Position numbers and translations under genes: made by a program. DNA of 64,000 bases, taken from Apis mellifera. Lineage: Eukaryota; Arthropoda; Insecta; Hymenoptera; Apidae. Positions 12,720-24,200 of this stretch are shown here, one piece after another. The DNA lies in the NCBI RefSeq assembly GCF_003254395.2, contig NC_037645.1, positions 4,827,406 through 4,891,405 of the forward strand, given 5' to 3'. Within the stretch, counting starts at the first letter, position 1, and every line of letters begins with the position of its first letter. Below the pieces are notes generated by a model. The model made no database searches. It was given only the letters and a program-made list of their open reading frames with translations, and was not told where the DNA came from.

Positions 12720-13072
12720 TCCACGTGATCGTGGCTGCACACGTTAAAATAATAACGAGTCCCTCGACGAGGATTGTTCGCGTGTGTACCACCGGTGTGT
12801 TACGGGATTTATGGGGTTGACTGGATGTTTTACCGCCCAAGGAATCCTGGGCTTCCTCCACCCCGGGCTGAATTTATGTCTATATAACAGCGGTATAGTT
12901 TTCGGCGCCATGTTGCGATCCCTGACGCTGTGCACTTCCGCCCGATCGAGACCTCGTATCGGCGTTTATGAAATAATGCCGATTCCTTCTCGATTTTATG
13001 GCTCTTTACTTTAGAAGCACCTTAGCCTCGATCGAGTTGCACTCCCTGGATACCCTCGTTGCGTTTTTTCGA
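12720..13072. other. GC-richer single-copy block with small open frame
   Basis: Just after the CT repeat the composition shifts to GC-richer, non-repetitive DNA. A plus frame from ATG 12811 to TAG 13014 (67 codons, beginning MGLTGCFTAQGILG) is open, and a minus frame overlaps it. A TATATAA word lies at about 12881. I do not recognise the peptide, and openness on both strands argues that composition, not coding, keeps it open. It may be a regulatory or transcribed non-coding block. Confidence 0.3.
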
Positions 13073-13106
13073 GGGGGAGAGGGGGGAGGGGGGTGTGAGT
13101 TAAGGG
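13073..13106 (+). other. G-quadruplex-type G runs
   Basis: Runs of five, six and six G separated by AGA and A, then a fourth run GGGG ten bases on. It fits an intramolecular G4 on the plus strand with one long loop. Confidence 0.6.
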
Positions 13107-14159
13107 GATGATGGGCGAGAAGAATTATTATATCACGGGGGTTGCCGTGATGCTTGGGCGGAAGTTACCGTGATTTAAGATTTTTTTGAAATTTTTATGG
13201 AACCTATCCTTTATTCCTTTCCTTCTTCTTTTCTTTTTTAGTTTACTCGTTAAATTTTACAAATAATTATTTAAGAAATGATTTATAAAAATTGATTTTT
13301 GTTCGATGTTGCTGTAATTTTTGCAAGAAGAGATAATTTAGAGTTAATTTTTCACATAGAATTAGTAATTTCCTTACGGTAAAAAGTCGAAACGTTAAAA
13401 TATAATATTAATCGATACCTTTCGCTCGAAAGTATTAAAATTTACGGATTTTAAAATTCCCGATAATTTTACGGGATTACCGATTCCGTTTGTATATCCG
13501 AAAATTCGAATACCTCTGTGAATGCTTGATTTTGATAGAATCAAAGTTATGAATCGAGAAATTTCAAATTGATCCTGTTTCTCGTTTGAAATACAATTAA
13601 TACAACATCCTACTTCTCGAAAATTTTTTATATCATTAAAATTAATCGATTTGCAATATATTTGCAAATCATCTATGAAGTGAAATATCAAGCTTTAATA
13701 AAAAATCTCTCCTGTAACTTGCACGATCAACAACACCAACGATTCGAATTACAATAATTTATCAAAAGCGTAAAGTAACATACGACAAATCTCTAAAAAA
13801 TATATCGTAAATATAGAATTATAGAATTATAAAAAAGGAAAAGAAATCTTTAAAATTTCTCTTTTCCTTTTTTGTCCAAAAATTCAACCGAGAAACTGAT
13901 ATACAAATCCGGTTCCCGTTCACCCATCTTTTTCCCCGGGTAAACTGCACCCTTGATCAGGCCATCGAATCGAATCGATGCTGGGAACATCGAGCGGGGC
14001 TTATCCGAGCCGCAGCTCGTCCCTGTTTTAAACAAAATACTCGGTATCCGGCGAGAGAAGCAGCTCGTAAAATCGACGGTCGTACGACGTACGACGCGAC
14101 CTGCTGTGCCATCCTCCCATAAACGCCGATTACTTATGTACTCGCCTTCAACCCCGACG

Positions 14160-14183
14160 ATCCTCCTCCTCCTCCTCCTCCTC
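14160..14183. repeat. (TCC)n microsatellite
   Basis: About eight TCC units. Confidence 0.9.
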
Positions 14184-14710
14184 TACACGCTCGGTGAAAT
14201 GAAAAGGAGGGAAAGGGACGAGGCCCCCGTTTCGAGACCAAGTTTGTCTTCGATAAATTGTTGTTTATTGTCGGTTAGGTGGGCGATGGGCTGCCATTCG
14301 AAGGAAATGGAAATTATTATATACTTCGATTTTTAGCGATAGGCGGTGATTGGCGATGATGAGAATTTATAGGGTGGAGAACAATTATTGTATTGAAATT
14401 ATTGAGACTATTATTTCTGAATCGAAGAATATATATCTTTTATTATATTATTCGCGTGAATTTTAATCGACAGATTAAATGATATCGTCATTGCAGAATT
14501 TTAAATCTAACGAAACGTGATTACGAGACTTAAGCGATCGTTAATTAGTTTTTGGAGGATAGAAAAAAATGGCTAATTAATTAAAAATTCGCGTGTTTGT
14601 CAATTAAGTTTAATGAGATTCTACGGAGGATATTCGCATCGGAGAGCTCCTTCGACGGGGGAGGGATTTCGGAAAAGGGGGAACGGGAAAACGCGTGCCC
14701 AAGGGTGGCG

Positions 14711-14800
14711 CAATTACCGTTGGCTGGCCATCGGACGCTAGCTATGCAAGCAGATTGCGTTACCGTAATTGATTAGGCGACGGTAATTGCTGGTAATTAG
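14711..14800. promoter_or_regulatory. cluster of TAATTG/TAATTA cores
   Basis: CAATTACCG (14711-14719), TACCGTAATTG (14761-14771), CGGTAATTG (14781-14789) and GGTAATTAG (14792-14800) lie within 90 bp. The first and third are exact inverted copies of a 9-mer. TAATT is the core recognised by many Antennapedia-class homeodomains. The local density and shared CGG flank suggest a homotypic binding cluster; function is inferred. Confidence 0.4.
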
Positions 14801-14801
14801 A

Positions 14802-14852
14802 GGATCGAGAGCGACGAGGCCCTCCCTGTCTCTGCTGTTCTGCTCTCGATCC
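14802..14852. repeat. 11-bp perfect inverted repeat
   Basis: GGATCGAGAGC (14802-14812) is the exact reverse complement of GCTCTCGATCC (14842-14852), with a 29-nt pyrimidine-rich spacer. It could form a hairpin directly beside the TAATT cluster. Confidence 0.85.
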
Positions 14853-15733
14853 CGCGAGTTCGTGGGCCGGCAATTACGTGATAACTTGAACCGATTGCTC
14901 GTTTGACAATACGGGGGATCATGCGAGAACGCATGAGCTGGCTAATTGTAAGTATTTGTACAAGTTTACGGTATGCGTTATGCGTGTCTCGATAAATTGT
15001 TCTCCATCGTCGAATCAAATCAAGGATTTTTGAATAGATCACGTCAGTTGCATCTAGCTATTTATACATCTTAATATTCGATAAAATAGAAGAGTGTTAT
15101 AAAAATACAGAAAGAATCTTGTGTATCTTTGTTGAAAAACAGAAGAATCGGAATAAGATATTTTAAATCAAAATATTTTTACACGAATATTAGTAACACG
15201 TTGGAGATTAATCAATCTTCGTTAAAAAGAAAAGGACAAACGGAAAAATTCGTACCATATATTCTTATTATAACGTTGAAACATTGTCTGGCATAAAAGT
15301 AACTAGTCTGACGGTGAGACGGATCCGTTCGTTCCATTCTATTTTAAGATTATTCAACCTCGTACTTATTTTAACGCGCGACGAGATGTTCAGAGAATCC
15401 TACCGGCAACCAAATCATTGTTTTGACTCGAACACGTCCACAATATACTTGCAACAAACATCCTCCTAAATATACTTTATCATTATCCATCCCTTTAATC
15501 AATTTCGACTCCTGCTAAATCGATGATTTAATTCGTTGATAGGGCGAGTTCCCCTAACGCGAATTTTGGCGATTCAATGACGAAACACTCGGACAGAATG
15601 TTGCGCAAATATTTCCTTAATGCAATACGTTCGTTTATTATCGCGTCACGGTTAATTAAGATCGATTTTTTTTTTTTTTTTGTAATTATCGTACCTCTCC
15701 ATCTCGAACTTTTTTCGAACGCGAAATGGCAAA

Positions 15734-15756
15734 TATTATTATTATTATTATTATTA
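15734..15756. repeat. (ATT)n microsatellite
   Basis: About seven ATT units. Confidence 0.9.
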
Positions 15757-16085
15757 ACATCGAAATTGCATTATCATCTTCGTTAACAGGGACGTCGATT
15801 GATTCATAGGGCGCGTTTCCCCATCGAAACGGATTTTTCCAATGGCAATGGTAGTTAGCTGAAGTATCAGACGCGAGAACGATGTTTTCGCTTAAATATT
15901 GGTTTTGCTCGCGCCAACTGTCTCGACATGCATATTTATGGGCGACAATTTGAAGGCAAATATTGGAAAATCGAACCGGGAGTCGGTCCGGTCGTTTCGC
16001 GCCTCTGTAAATAGGAAAAGTTAATCTTCGCGGAGTTTAAGTGTTGTAACGGTTTCGATATAATTTTATCCTCGAACTTTCTTTT

Positions 16086-16107
16086 CTATATATATATATA
16101 TATATAC
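16086..16107. repeat. (TA)n microsatellite
   Basis: Alternating TA of about 22 nt. Confidence 0.9.
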
Positions 16108-16666
16108 GTGTTTATAAGTTAATAATATATCCATGTATTTTTCGCCCATTATCTCTCTTCTTCTCTCTCAGAGATTATACGAATTTCGAGGTGGATTGTT
16201 TTATTAAAACGTATCCACGCGTATCCACCGACGTATGTTTGACGATCGAGGAACGATGTTGGAACTGTAACGTTGATTAAATTGAAATCACCTTTGATAG
16301 CTGCAAATGTAATTTTGTCGTATCCTGCTTATTATATTTGCACGTAAATATACGTAGACAACGTCCGCGATAGAGCGTTAACATATGCTTGCCCGATTAA
16401 ATTATACGAGTCCATTTTGAAATTTTCGTTTCTCACTAAACCGGAATATCGAGTATCTTACGATCGAACGTTTTAATCATTCGAATACACTCGAAATTTC
16501 TCTTAGTTCGATTCGTCAATGGATTTTGTTGAAAGGAATACATATAGCTTATGCTACTTAAAAATGAGCATTTATTTTTTGAAATTAAAGGATTGACGAG
16601 TCCTTTGAAATTTAAGTTCCCAATTTTTAACATTATCCAATTTAAAACTCCATAATTTTCCGTGAC

Positions 16667-16693
16667 AATATATATATATATATATATATATAT
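16667..16693. repeat. (TA)n microsatellite
   Basis: Alternating AT of about 27 nt. Confidence 0.9.
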
Positions 16694-18013
16694 TTCAACC
16701 ATCGAAAATATAAGTTGCATAAAAATAACTAAAAAAATAGAACTCTCCTAAGTTCTTTTAATCCGTAAAAATCGAAGATACGAACGGTGCCAAATTCTCA
16801 AAGGAGAGAGGAATATCGAGGCGATACTTTCTTTTCCCCTGATGAGAGGAGAGGAGGGAGGAGGGATTCGAGAAATCGAGGTCATCCAGGGGACAAATGG
16901 TCCCATAGCGTGGACGGAAGTGGCCGCCGCGGCAAGGTCCGCGCGTCAAAGGAAGCGTGGAAGCTGCACGCGATACCCGTGTCCCGATAGGATCGAACTG
17001 TTGGTCGTCGCTTATCGATAACGGCTCGGCCGACGGCCTGTCTGCCCCATTGCGCCACGTAAACGCCCGTAAATCCCCTTTATCCAATAATCTGAACGAA
17101 GTAGACGTTCGTTCCGCCGGATGTGTATTAAAAGCTCCCTCCAAGCTTTATGGTAAACTTTAAAAATGGAGATTCGATCGAGCGATTGGATCGAGAATAT
17201 TGACGAAACTGGGAACAAGTCCGCGTTTTATGCGAATAGACTCGCTCTTTGAATTTCAACTAGCATATAATTTATCCCCAAATTAGATACATCGATTTCG
17301 AAACGACGTTCATGTTCAATGAATCGTTTGCAAGGGATAATTTTGGTATCATGAAACATCTTATGATGTGAATATCGCTTAAAAGAAATTCAATTAATTA
17401 TCGATTTGAATGATTTTCTTTTTTTTTCCTTTTCGAGCAGCATTCTTCTTCGTCCTCGCTATCCAACGAGAATGAAAAATTGAACACTTGAACTGGTGCC
17501 GGTTGATCGAGTTGACGTACGCCGTGTAAATTCCATCTCGGCAAATATTAATTACCCAGTGGCAAACAAAGCCACTGGTTTGGCAAAGAAACGAGTGTAA
17601 CGAGAGCGCGATGGAATACGCACGTGGGTATATATCCCGATGGGTGTGCTGCGTAGAGCCGCGTAGAGGGTGCATCGAAAATAGAAGGGAGGCAAATAGA
17701 GGAGAGGATGGATTAGGTGGAGGCACGTAAACTCTCTGTTGGTCAACGGTGTTGTTGTGTTCACAAGCTCTTGCGAACGTTTGTTTGCCGACGATTTTAA
17801 GTCCTGTCGCAGTCCCGGCCGCTGCTCGCTTCGACGGGAACTCCGCCATCATCCTTCCCTCTAATTATTGTCGACTCGAAGTCCACGCCGATAATAGGCT
17901 TACACGTCCGATTATTTCCGTGTTTTAGGCCGTGGCCGTTGCTTGTCCCGTGCTTGTAACGCGGCCTGACAGTTTCCGTGGACAACGGTCGATCGTCGTC
18001 GAGAACGCGCTCT

Positions 18014-18034
18014 CCCCCTCCCCTCCCCCCTCCC
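18014..18034 (-). other. G-quadruplex motif on minus strand
   Basis: Plus-strand C runs of 5, 4, 6 and 3 are separated by single T bases. The minus strand therefore has four G runs with one-base loops, the most stable class of G4 topology. Confidence 0.75.
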
Positions 18035-18309
18035 TGTTCCGCCCCTGTCGCGCCGCTCATTGTCCTGTCCATTTCGCATTCGAGTTCGATTGTTCACGAA
18101 AGGCACGGTGGTGTAAGATAACGCGAACGTTCGAGCGAACCACCATGAATCTTTGATACGGATGAAAATTATTTACATAAGTAAAGGGTAAATTGGGTAC
18201 TCGTGGAACATTATTATTCACGAGCTCTGTCGTTCTTCAAATTTATCGTTTCTCGAATTTCTGAGAAGAAAATTCTTATGTTTTTTTTAACGATCGTTTA
18301 ATAATTGTG

Positions 18310-18655
18310 ATTCGAATTAGAATTAGAGAAATTAACAAAAGTTGAGGAATCGTGAAACGTAATAGTAAATTTAATTAACCAGAGTTTTAAGTTAAAGTTG
18401 GAAAATTTAAAAGGATATCGTAATCATAAACGAAATATCGGATAAGGATGTCTCTTAGATGTTTCTATAGCAAATATTTTAAGTCTGGATTTTATATAAA
18501 ATATTGAAACGAGAGGAGAGATTAATGGAATTGTGAAATAAGAACGTAAAAATTTAATTTGACGAAAGTTTCGTTAAAGTTGGAAAATTTAAAAAGATAT
18601 CATCATAAACGAAATATCGGGCGGGGATATCTCCTAGATATTTCTATAGTGGTTT
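18310..18655 (+). repeat. diverged two-copy tandem duplication, about 180 bp
   Basis: The block containing GTTGGAAAATTTAAAA, CATAAACGAAATATCGG and TTTCTATAG occurs at about 18310-18475 and again at about 18490-18655. CATAAACG starts at 18425 and 18604, a spacing of 179 bp. Similarity is high in the second half of the unit and weaker in the first half. No coding frame follows the duplication. Confidence 0.85.
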
Positions 18656-18659
18656 CAAG

Positions 18660-20260
18660 GATGTAATAACAGTTTGGTGGATCGAGACAACTTCCATATA
18701 GGAAGGCTATAGGAGGTCTGGCACGAGAGAGCGGCGATTATCAGTGGCAGAAGAGGGAGAACTTATATAGTTCTGTTCAATTATTGGGTCAAAACTGGTT
18801 TCGGTATCTTCGGTACAAGAATTTCTGATTGCATACCTCGATAATCGAGGAGTCAGAGTTCAATCTGGATAACCAGTTCCCTTGGTTGAAATGGTTCTCA
18901 AGGTTGCCATTTTAAAAATTGGCTTATGTCCGAGATTCTCTCCTTCGAGCCTTCTTCTCGTCAAAATCTCCCCGTTACCAATTATGATCCCCGCTCAATT
19001 TTAAATTTCCGGAATTAAATAATAATTTTCTTTCCTCGAAACAGATTTGAACATGAGGAAACAAGATTCAAATGGAATAGAAATCATTGGAATTTATATT
19101 TCCATGAATGAATAAAGACTCGCTTTGCTTTTAAACCATTTAATATTCACATATTTATGAATATTCCCACTTTATTGAATGTATCCACCGATTGAACCCC
19201 AATTTTTTATTTACGAATATCAACGAATAAAAAAAAAAAATCAACGTGTTCCACGGAATCGAAAAAGAGAGAGAAAAAATGTTACTATTTCAAAAGAAAA
19301 AAAAAACCGTTTGAAAGAAAATTAAAATTAATTAAGAGAAACAACAAAATTGCCATTGGAATGAAATATAAATTCAACTCGAAAAGTAATAAATCCATCT
19401 TTGCAATGTATCTCTCTCTTCATCACTCATCAAATTCTAGCTCTTCTCTTCATCCGGCGATGGGTTTAAATTTTTTAAAGCCAGGGATGGAAGGACTATC
19501 GTCGGTAATCACGGAATGATTTATTTTTTTTAATAAAGCTACGCATCACACTGCTACACTCGTGCGTAGCTATATACGCAACGAGCGTTGTTTCGTGCTC
19601 GTATTAAATCGTCGGTTCTCTCGTACGAGTCAAACACGGCCGATGTTTGTTTTGAAATACGTACGTAAACCTCTGGGCGCGCAAACCTCTGAATCGATAC
19701 GCGAAACGAAATCGGCCACGGATTAAATGACAAAACGTGGGGAGGAGGGCAGAGGGGGAGGGCTCGCAGACGATCAGGAAACAATCGTCGGAATTGTCAA
19801 CATTACGAGGAAAACGGCGCAATTCCAGCCCGGATGTTTGGAGACAATACACTCGCTTACCGACCTTCTTATCGAGCGGCGCGCCATTTTCGAATTGATA
19901 TTCATTCCGGGAAGGAAAAAGGAATTTTTTCCCTTCTCGATTTTTACCAGGGATTTTGGAATATTTTCCATATAGAAAATTTTAGAAGATATAGAACTTT
20001 CAAAGAGTGTAGTTGATTCGATGATGATAAATTAAATGAAATTTTAGTGGTTTTAGAAAAGAAATTAAATCTTCTCTCATATATTGAAACAATTTTCATA
20101 CGCAAAACGTTTGATTATTAGATTCGTCATATATTTCAATTCATTTTAAATTATTTTACTCGTTCAGGAAATAAATCTTTTATATTTATCGAAAAGAAAA
20201 AATATCTATTTCATAAATATTCCAAAATACGTACGTATATGATAAGAATTAAAATATTCT
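18660..20260. other. non-coding DNA, one structured single-copy patch
   Basis: The segment 18.66-18.95 kb is non-repetitive and includes short dyads: AGAACT-TATAT-AGTTCT near 18758 and CCTCGAT-A-ATCGAGG at 18836-18850. Later sequence is AT-rich with poly-A runs. A GC-richer patch at 19.55-19.9 kb has overlapping frames on both strands. One minus frame reads MARRSIRRS up to a GTAAGC donor-type word at 19855-19860, but no acceptor is visible upstream of it. Confidence 0.55.
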
Positions 20261-20265
20261 TAAAC

Positions 20266-20300
20266 TAATATCTCCTATCTCTTTTCTGTTCCAGGTAAGT
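20266..20300 (+). promoter_or_regulatory. recursive splice (ratchet) site
   Basis: A branch-point-like CTAAT (20266-20270) sits 24 nt before an AG. Between them is the pyrimidine tract CTCCTATCTCTTTTCTGTTC. The AG (20293-20294) is followed immediately by the perfect donor GTAAGT (20295-20300), giving TTCCAG|GTAAGT. This juxtaposed 3' and 5' splice site is the hallmark of ratchet points described in very long Drosophila introns, where the intron is removed in steps and a 5' site is regenerated. The neighbourhood, with no coding exons for kilobases, is where such sites occur. It implies a plus-strand gene whose intron spans this place. The alternative is a normal short exon starting here (next entry) or chance. 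Confidence 0.55.
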
Positions 20301-20364
20301 CAACCTTAGCCATCAAATTATTCTCCAAGCGTCGCAAAAGAAAAACCTCTCCCCCTCACGATCG
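20295..20364 (+). CDS. candidate 70-nt exon or RS-exon after the ratchet site
   Basis: Downstream of the strong acceptor at 20294 a second donor, ATCG|GTAAGC, begins at 20365. It delimits 70 nt. One frame is open throughout: two bases finishing a codon, then KSTLAIKLFSKRRKRKTSPP and HD, then two bases. If the previous codon base were G, it would read GKST. The other two frames have stops early. In known recursive splicing, a cryptic downstream donor of this kind helps define the site and is skipped in the final mRNA (RS-exon); alternatively this is a genuine alternative exon rich in Lys and Arg. The length is not a multiple of three, so inclusion would shift frame relative to skipping. No protein family is recognised. 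Confidence 0.35.
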
Positions 20365-20638
20365 GTAAGCGAACGATATCAAACGTGCCCTACGTACACA
20401 GCACATGCACAGTACGTACCATCCCTTGTTTTTAAAATTCCAAGACGTCGTTGAGGGGATCAAGGCTGGGTGGTGGATAGGGGCCAGGGCGAAAATACGC
20501 GGGAGAAAAGCAGCAGAAAAGCGAAATGTCGCGTCTGGTTGCGGGTGGAAAGTTAAGTGCGTTTCGCGAAACATAGCGGAGATTCCTTTGAAGCCTCGTT
20601 CCGCGAGGATAAGAAAGGGTTCACTGTCCGCTTCCTAT

Positions 20639-20675
20639 CCTCTTTCTCTCTCTCTCTTTCTTTCTCTCTCTCTCT
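20639..20675. repeat. (TC)n microsatellite
   Basis: TC/TTTC run of about 37 nt. Confidence 0.9.
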
Positions 20676-21251
20676 GTAATCCTCTCTTGTACATTTTCGC
20701 GCGGGGTGACACTCAGATCCCGGAGCTCAGCCTTTAAACTCGAAGCTGCTTTCACCCCGGACCCGTCACACCAGAGGTCCCCGTCGTCTCGGATCAAGCT
20801 TTCCGCCATTCGTCTCACCAACCTAACCTAGACGCGAGATTTTCCATCGAACGAACGGCGAGGCCCACCCGGCTATAAATAATCGTTGCTCCTCGTTCCT
20901 CGATCTCCTACTTTGCTCATTTACTATTTGATGGACACTTGCTGTTTATTGTAAAAGGGATATAATGGGAGGGACAGAGAAAGTATGTAAGTAAGATTCC
21001 AGGAGAATATGACGACGAGATTGAGGTGAGGATGGAAGAAAAATATCGTTGAACATCTTGTAATCTCACTTATGAATCTATCTGGTTTTCTGTGATTTTA
21101 GGTGTTTGTTCTTCTAAAGTAAGCTGAAAATAATACGTGAAATTATTAAAGGGCAAGAATAATCGGATGTTTTTAAGTTAATTTTAGTCTGAATACTTTT
21201 GGAAATTGGATTCGTTCGAAGTTCGAAGGTCGAATCGGAATTTCAAAATTT

Positions 21252-21286
21252 AGAGAAAGAGAGAGAAAGAGAGGGAGAGAGAGAGA
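21252..21286. repeat. (GA)n tract
   Basis: GA-rich purine run of about 35 nt. Confidence 0.9.
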
Positions 21287-24200
21287 TTGCTTAAACTTCT
21301 ATGAGAAGTAAAATTAGGACTGGGATTTAGAATCGGTAGTTACAAATTGACTTGGTCTTTCAATTTATATCCGACGTTCGCATTCATATCCGCCATGTTC
21401 GAAGTTCAAGTTAGTAATTAGTTTCCGATATTCATATTCTAAATTCTAATTCCAGATCGCAGTGAAGTGGAACATAATCGATTTTAGGAATTAGAAAACA
21501 GCTAATATCAAAAGGGAAAGTTGAATATATACATAAAATTTTAGATCTTAGATGATTACAATACATTCCTTACGATCTTCTTATGATAATTGCTCTACAA
21601 GGAGCAAAAGAATTTCGATTTCGTCCTATTAGGACGTTCCTCGAATTTAACATCGTAAAAATTCAAAATTATTTTAAATTTCATCCAATACTTGAAATCC
21701 TGAACTCCAATTCGGAATCCAAATCTCTTATTGCGCACTTTCAACCGCGTTCAATCCATATTCTCATCCAACAAATTGCGCCACCATCAATTTGCGACCC
21801 GTCGAACATCCCGAATCCCATCCAAAGACGTCCAGAGACGATCTCTTCACGGACGAAGAAGAGAGGCTCGATTCCTCGCGCGTAACGAGACGAGGGGATG
21901 AAGAAAGAAACACCGTCGCATAGTCGGCTAATCACCGTTGAAAGAAGCCACGTCGCCGCCCACATTTGTCTGTAAATAGCTGGTCGCAGCGGGCGGTAAT
22001 AAGCGCTTATCTTTAACGCGATAGTAAAGAGCCGCCGTTAACGGTGTGGACAATCGGTGGATCCCGTGAGAACGGAAGAAGTCACTCGAGGCGATCCTCG
22101 GCGGGAAACACGAAAGGGGCGAAGCCTCGAATACCTATCTCGGATTTCTTCTTCTTGCATGCACATGTGCGCCGCTTGAGCCAACGATTCAATCGTGCTT
22201 CCTCGTAAAAATCGTCTCTTCCAGGAAATCGTGAAGCGTCCAAGCGTTCCTCGATTCGAGCAATCGCTTTTTGTTAGTCTCTTGGTGATTTCGTGAATTC
22301 GCCGATGAAGCGGAGATTTTTGGAGATGTTTCGATGTTTTATTGAGCGAAGATTCTGGATTGGTTATTGTTATTAACATAATAGATTAACGATTTTATAA
22401 TATTTATAGGAAGAAAGTTTATATTTTCAAAAGTCTGATATTAATGAAAATTTTTGTGAAAAAGGAAGTGTTAATAGTTGTTGCACTCGTGGTATAATTT
22501 ATTTTCCGATGAGAAATCTTCTTGAACTTCAAATTTTCACCGTTTTTTATGTATGCGAATTCAATATTGGAAATATTTTTTTAATAGCAAGGAGCATTAA
22601 AAATTATCTTAAACTGTATAAAGGATTCAATATTTCTTTCTATCTCGTATTACTATAAAGTTGCATTTAAGAAATGGAATCAATTGAAGCGTTTTCTCTC
22701 CTCGAAGTAATGTTCCATTAATATTATCGCACATTCACGATATAACATTCATATAAAACGTTATTGGTTGGCACGAATTATTAGTTGAATATAATTAAGA
22801 ATATAAATACCTTTGCAACAGAAAAAAATCCCACGAAGCATTATAAATTGGATGGATAGTTAAGGCTGGAATTTTAAAATTCGTTGGAACACCAAGTTTC
22901 ACGTTGATTAAGATCCGATTCGTATCCGGGCCACGGCGATGTTCCGTTGACTCCGATTACCCACTAACTCTGTACATACGTAACGTACAGACGCGAAGAA
23001 TCGTTGCGGACGTTCTGGGTTCGAATCAGGGCCTTGCTCTCGAATTACGGAAGCGTGGGGCGTTAAATAACGCTAACTCAAAGCGGTCCATTGCGGATTG
23101 CACGGCTGCGTCGATGCACACGTGCGACCAACGGATCTTAATGCGCCGCGAGGGACGCGCGTTTCAGTCAATTAACATTCGTACAAGCAACGGAAACCGG
23201 AGCTAATTACACGGAAGGCGTAACATCGGATCGAGTCGTGATTCTAGAGAATTTAGGAATCTAGGGATCCCTAGCATCCATCATAAGGGGAAATGAGGAC
23301 GCGGTGAAAATCTAGATCTATTTTTTAAAGTTTTATCGCGTGAAATATAGTTGGAAAAGATTTTACATCTGGTTTGAGTTAAGTTTGTGAATAGTCGAGC
23401 GTGTATGTGGAAACGAGCGATTTATAGATTTTTTTTTTGGAGATTAGATTAAAACTCTATGTGTGATAAATTTTGCGATGAAACAAAGCTCTAAATTTGA
23501 AATATTCGTCAAAGATTTAAAATAAGGATTGAAATAAAGTTAAGTTAAAAGTAAGAATAATTTAAATCAGCAATTCTTTTTAATTTTTCTTTTTTTTTAA
23601 AATAATTACAAATAGATTCGAAATGCAAAAGTCTCAAATAGATCCATCTTCGGGAAGAATTCCGTGGATACATTGCACAATTTTTCTTTTCTTTCCCATT
23701 TTTGTGCACCATCGTTGCTTTATGCTAAATAAGCTACCTCTTCCATCCGGTTTGACCTGTTTTACTTCTAACTACCGAGATACTCGAGTTAATCCGCGAC
23801 GAAAAAATTTCCCTGCGAGAAACGACACGCAGATTTATCTGGTAGTGGTTGGATAATAAATTGGGCGGAGTTAAGTCTTTTCCTTTTTTCGTTTTTTTTT
23901 TCTTTTTCTTTTATTTAGAAAACTGGTGGTTACGTGGACTCGTGTGACTTTGAAATATCTTTTGATCGTTTTTATCACAGGGGGTAAAATGATTAACGAC
24001 CTTTTTTTTATTTTTTTAGAATTTATTTAAAAAAAAGGGGGTGGTATTTTCTTTTCTTCCTTTTTTTATTCATTAAATTTCCTTCCTTTGGATTTCTATC
24101 TGTGAGTTTCATTCGACATTTTAATTTTGTCGAGTTCGTTATTCCATTCGTTCAAAGGCTATTCATAATTTTAAAAAGATTCTTTATACCGACTGTGTTT

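Larger units (their letters stand above)
13110..18300. other. non-coding DNA with regulatory-looking islands
   Basis: AT-rich DNA is interrupted by GC-richer, non-repetitive islands at 13.95-14.3, 14.64-15.0, 16.79-17.15 and 17.5-18.13 kb. Open frames of up to 152 codons in these islands overlap on both strands, and none shows a known domain. Microsatellites are listed separately. Confidence 0.6.

Noticed and set aside
16985..17010. Minus-strand CAGTTCGATCC resembles a tRNA T loop.
   Set aside because: The flanking T stem does not pair and no other arm is visible.
18690..18702. CCATATAGG resembles an SRF CArG box.
   Set aside because: Only five A/T bases lie between CC and GG; the CArG box needs six.
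19861..19887. Minus-strand ATG in good context (MARRSIRRS) running to a GTAAGC donor.
   Set aside because: No acceptor or promoter signal lies upstream, and the ORF is one of several overlapping frames on both strands.
23015..23045. GGGTTCGAATCAGG resembles a tRNA B box.
   Set aside because: The T stem does not pair, and no A box or acceptor stem is found upstream.
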